From Struthidea cinerea (taxonomy: Eukaryota > Chordata > Aves > Passeriformes > Corcoracidae), in assembly GCA_013397865.1 (NCBI GenBank), contig VZTI01003648.1:474685-538684 (forward strand): a stretch of 64,000 nt of DNA. The letters are read 5' to 3'. The stretch's first letter is position 1, and each line of letters opens with the position of its first letter. The translations under genes were made by a program, and so were the position numbers. Positions 60,843 to 64,000 of this stretch are shown here, one piece after another. Below the pieces are notes generated by a model. The model was given only the letters and a program-made list of their open reading frames with translations. It searched no databases and was not told the DNA's origin.

Positions 60843-60930
60843 TTGGAAGACCTGAGGTTAAGTCTCAGTTGTGTTTTGGATTTACTGTGTAGCTTCGGAA
60901 AAGTCACTCGTGTGCATCAGCTCTCCACCC
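60843..60930 (+). repeat. MIR-like SINE relic
   Basis: TTGGAAGACCTGAGGTTAAG, TCTCAGTTGTGTTTTGGATT, TACTGTGTAGCTTCGGAAAA, GTCACTCGTGTGCATCAGC matches the MIR order: B-box region (AGACCTGGGTTCAAGTCCCAG), then TTACTAGCTGTGTGACC-like sequence, then GGGCAAGTCACTT and CTCAG. This is the clearest MIR copy in the window. Confidence 0.6.
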
Positions 60931-63900
60931 GTAAGCATCAGTGTGGTCTGACCGACTTCTTCAGTATTAAATGGTACTTATGTGTTGCTTTTAACCACCT
61001 TCCATCCACGGGAGAAAAGAAGTGGGCGTTGAAGCAAGGGTCACTTTGAAGCTGAGCCTCAGCCGTTTGCGTTTCTCAGGTGCTTTCAGTAATATGACCC
61101 ATGCTTTGTGTTACAGGCTGCAAATACTGCAAAAGGCTATTTTGAGCCCTGGTAGCTTTAATTGAGATCCAGGCTCCTAGCAGTCCTTGCAAAATGAGCC
61201 TGGCACGCTGCACTCTGTTGTTCTAGTGAAGAAAAAGGGGTTTCTTAAGGTTTTTGGCTGTGCTTTGGACAGACATTTGTGGTCTGAGGTGCCACCGAAA
61301 GAACAGGGGCTCTGGCTCTGCAGGACTCTTCAGATGCATCAGAATTCTGATTTCATTTTCCCTCTGGAAAATCACTGGCCATATAAGAAACTCGGATGAG
61401 AAAATGCTTGGTTAAAAACTCGAGGGGCGCTCCATGGCAAACCCATGGGAGGATCCATTTCCCAAGTCTCCTCCTGTCTGCACGGGCTATTAGGAGATCC
61501 TTTTATTCTGCTTGAAGCCTGCAGGTTTATAAACACAGGCTCTTCTCTTCAGCTGAGCTGAGAAGAACAACTTCCATTTGAATTCCTTTGGGACTGGAGC
61601 TGTCTGTCTCTATCACTCAGTTTAGGAGTGTAGCAGAGGGGAGGGGGGAAAGTCAGGGGAGCAGCAAAAGGGTCTTGGTTTGCACTGGACTAGGCGTCAT
61701 GGCGAGGATGGGTAAAAAATCTCACGATTAAACTTGTGCTGCTGCAGCATAGAAGGATTAGCCCCACTAGAGCTCGTAGTGCAGCATCCCTGGTGTAGGT
61801 GTCTGGATGAGGGACAACGGGCAGCTTTCCCTGGGCTGTGGCAACACTCGAAAGAGCATGGTGGCATTTCTGGGGCCTCTGAATGTCACTGATGTGTTGA
61901 AGATGGCTTTGGGCTCCTGGCTGAGAGAGGCTATCGCGGGGAAACCCACAGTGTCTGAGAGGCGGCAGAACTGAGGCTGGACAAAACATGTGGGATGGCT
62001 TCTCTGTCCATTTTCATTTTCCTGTGCCATACTCAGGAAGATTCAAGTACTCCAGGGACCTGCTCAGTTCTGAGGCCTCAGCCAGTCTGTAGCTGGTGGG
62101 GTCACTTTCACCCTGCGGGTGGATTGGAAGGCTTTCACTCCCTCCTGCACAGGGATCGAAGGGTTCTGCTCCCTGGCTTGTGAGACAGAATGACGGCAGT
62201 TGCTGTGAGAGAGCAGGAAATCATCTCTGTAAAGCTGTCCAGAAAGCCTTGAATTCAGGTACAAGCCTCATGTTTATAGGAACATAAGAGGAACCATGGA
62301 AACTAAATATGGGTCAGAGCACCCGCAAATAGGAAAAACAGAGGGATTGCAGAGTTACACTGATTTCTCTGCCTTTGGGTTTGCTGTGGTGGTTTCAAAC
62401 CTGCCTGGGGTCCTAGGCTCTGAAGGAGGCTTTGGGATCCATAGGAGGAAGGAATATTTTTGGGAAGGCAGCAGGCAGAAGACCTCACTTAAGTGCCTGT
62501 TCCACGAGGGGCATGCTGCTCAGTGGTACGTAAGATGTGCTGGCTGTGACGTTCCCGCTGAGCCACGAGGGAGGGAGATCGGGTACCTGGAGAGGAATGA
62601 AGAGCTTTACATGCATTGTTGACATAGAACTTAAACTGTGCTTCCCTCTGTTCCCTTGTGGAGCTCTGTGTGCCCTGCTGGGCCTGTCGCAGTGATTCAG
62701 CTGCTCTGCAGTTCTCAGCTTCATCACTGGGAAACTTCTTCACCTAGCTGCTGCCAGCATGCTTTTGGCGACCCTGGGTGTCCTGTCAGCTGTTACAGGC
62801 CATTAAAGGATTTGTTTCTCGGTGTATGAAAAGGCTTAATTCAATTCTCATTCTCTCCTGGCATTCCTCGGAGGTGAGTGCGTCCCCTCAGCATGAATCC
62901 TCCAATGCCGCTAATTGACTTGAAAGTAGCTCGTGTCTCCTTGGAAATGTCACCCAGCCCTTTTCAAGTGCAATTCCAGGCAATCAGGATCAATATGTTT
63001 CTTTAGCTAAGGGTATTAGCACATGACTGACAGCCCTGCGGCATTAGCTTATTCATATGGACTTCCAGATGCTCATTTTTCTTCCCTGTCTCAGCTCCCG
63101 TCCCAGTGAGGAGGGACAGAGCTTGGAGCGGAGCCATCCCCTGAGCTGCAGTCGTTCCCAGAGCTCTGGTGGGTCCTGTGCTGGCTCTCCCATGCCTGCC
63201 CCAAATCCATGGGTTGCTCTCATTCCCCGTCTCTCAGGTGAAGCCAGACTGCGTTGCCCCATCCACTGGCTCATCACAGCGTGGCCTCGAGGTGTTCCAG
63301 AAGGGAAGGGGCTGGATTTCTCTGCCCGTGCTGATCAGCCCGGTGCTTCGTTTGATGAAAGCAAAGGCGTCAGCGCATTTTGGCAGCACCTTTGCACTGG
63401 GAATACCGTCAGTGCAGCTCTCCCTCCTCAGATCCCTGCCCCCTCGTGCTCCCAGGGAGGCTGCAGTCAGAAGCAGAGGACTTGCCTTGCTTTCCTCATC
63501 GTGTGGCAATTGTGGGCTGGTCCTGGTGCCCAAAACTCTTGGGGTTTTCATTATGTCTTCCATCTAATTAGACATTTTTCTGCCTTCTTGCGTTAAAAAT
63601 GTTTGCGAATTCACCTTCCCAGCGCCCTGTGAGGAAGGGGCGTGCTGCTCTCTCTGCTTAGAGACAGGGGTGAAAGCACTGGGAAATTTATTTAGAAGAG
63701 CTTGCAAAAGCACTTGAGACAGTGAATTTAATCTGAGCCCAGGTGCCCTCTGCTTTCCTTGCCTCTCCTTTAATAAGGCTGCCACAGCGGATGCATCCCC
63801 TCTGCTCCCCTGGAGAGACCTCCCATCCCTTCTGCACCCCAGCTCTGCCTCTTTCCTTGGGAAGCAGAGGGGAACTCACCCCCTTCCTTGGGAAACACTC

Positions 63901-64000
63901 AGAAGTCTTACAAGCAACAGCTCAGGAACAGATCATAGAATATTTCAGCTTTTCAAAGGAAGAAGCTGAGTTGCTGAGAGACCAAGAGCCATGTCCTCAG
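60931..64000. other. Unannotated sequence to the window end
   Basis: No gene supported. The AT-rich block 62830-63060 (AATGCCGCTAATTGACTTG, GCAATCAGGATCAATATG, GCATTAGCTTATTCATATGG) could be a non-coding element. The longest open frame is plus 63057-63596, 179 codons, without motif and overlapped by frames on both strands. The last 70 bases show weak CR1- or MIR-like wording but too little to call. Confidence 0.45.

Noticed and set aside
63930..64000. CR1- or MIR-like wording near the window end
   Set aside because: GATCATAGAATATTTCAGC and AAGCTGAGTTGCTGAGAGAC are suggestive, but the matches are short and the window ends.
1..64000. CRISPR arrays, operons, phage, plasmid or bacterial features
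   Set aside because: No regularly spaced repeats or prokaryotic gene organisation. The retrotransposon content shows an avian nuclear genome.
1..64000. tRNA, rRNA, snRNA or microRNA genes
   Set aside because: No cloverleaf with intact A and B boxes and no recognised small-RNA sequence was found by eye. The only tRNA-like parts belong to MIR relics.

Overview
The window is almost certainly from a bird nuclear genome. The main evidence is a set of CR1 retrotransposon 3' ends in both orientations, carrying the tail wording typical of birds: a GATGATC core, then AGGTCTTTTCCAACCT or GGGTCCCTTC, then an ATTCTATGATTC-type end. A few ancient MIR-like SINE relics are also present, and no mammalian L1 or Alu sequence was seen. 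Base composition is moderate, CpG is scarce outside short patches, and two runs of N (5 and 772 bases) mark it as draft assembly. I cannot tell the species or order.

No gene can be named here. Open frames on the two strands overlap heavily, the longest N-free one is 291 codons with no family signature, and no chain of homologous exons is visible. The window therefore reads as a long intron or an intergenic/regulatory interval. I list a few unproven exon-like segments: minus strand 26168-26408, with a strong pyrimidine tract and an 80-codon Ser-rich frame; minus strand 5194-5387, with a very good donor; plus strand 31225-31498, which would be a terminal exon; a CpG-rich patch at 28757-29062; and plus strand 40213-40379. 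They are candidates only, and I do not recognise the proteins.

Layout: 1-11.9 kb is mostly single-copy sequence with one CR1 tail (2.4 kb). 11.9-13.4 kb holds a CR1 tail with an internal 19-bp duplication, a five-N gap flanked by a repeated 17-mer (probably an assembly artefact), another CR1 tail and a MIR relic. 17-20 kb holds a CR1 tail, a possible MIR and the longest CR1 copy (about 460 bp, minus strand, including the end of its ORF2). 24.8-31.5 kb has an AT-rich block, a CR1 tail and most of the exon candidates. 33-48 kb has a CTCF-like site, microsatellites and five CR1 pieces. 48.5-49.3 kb is an assembly gap between a TA repeat and a 37-T run. 49-64 kb holds a reptile/bird-type old repeat, MIR relics, a palindrome-rich AT segment around 56.4 kb and one more CR1 tail.

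Several AT-rich blocks with clustered ATTA/TAAT motifs look like possible conserved non-coding elements, but conservation cannot be judged from one sequence. I found no phage, CRISPR, operon, RNA gene or novel multi-gene system, and I do not claim one.
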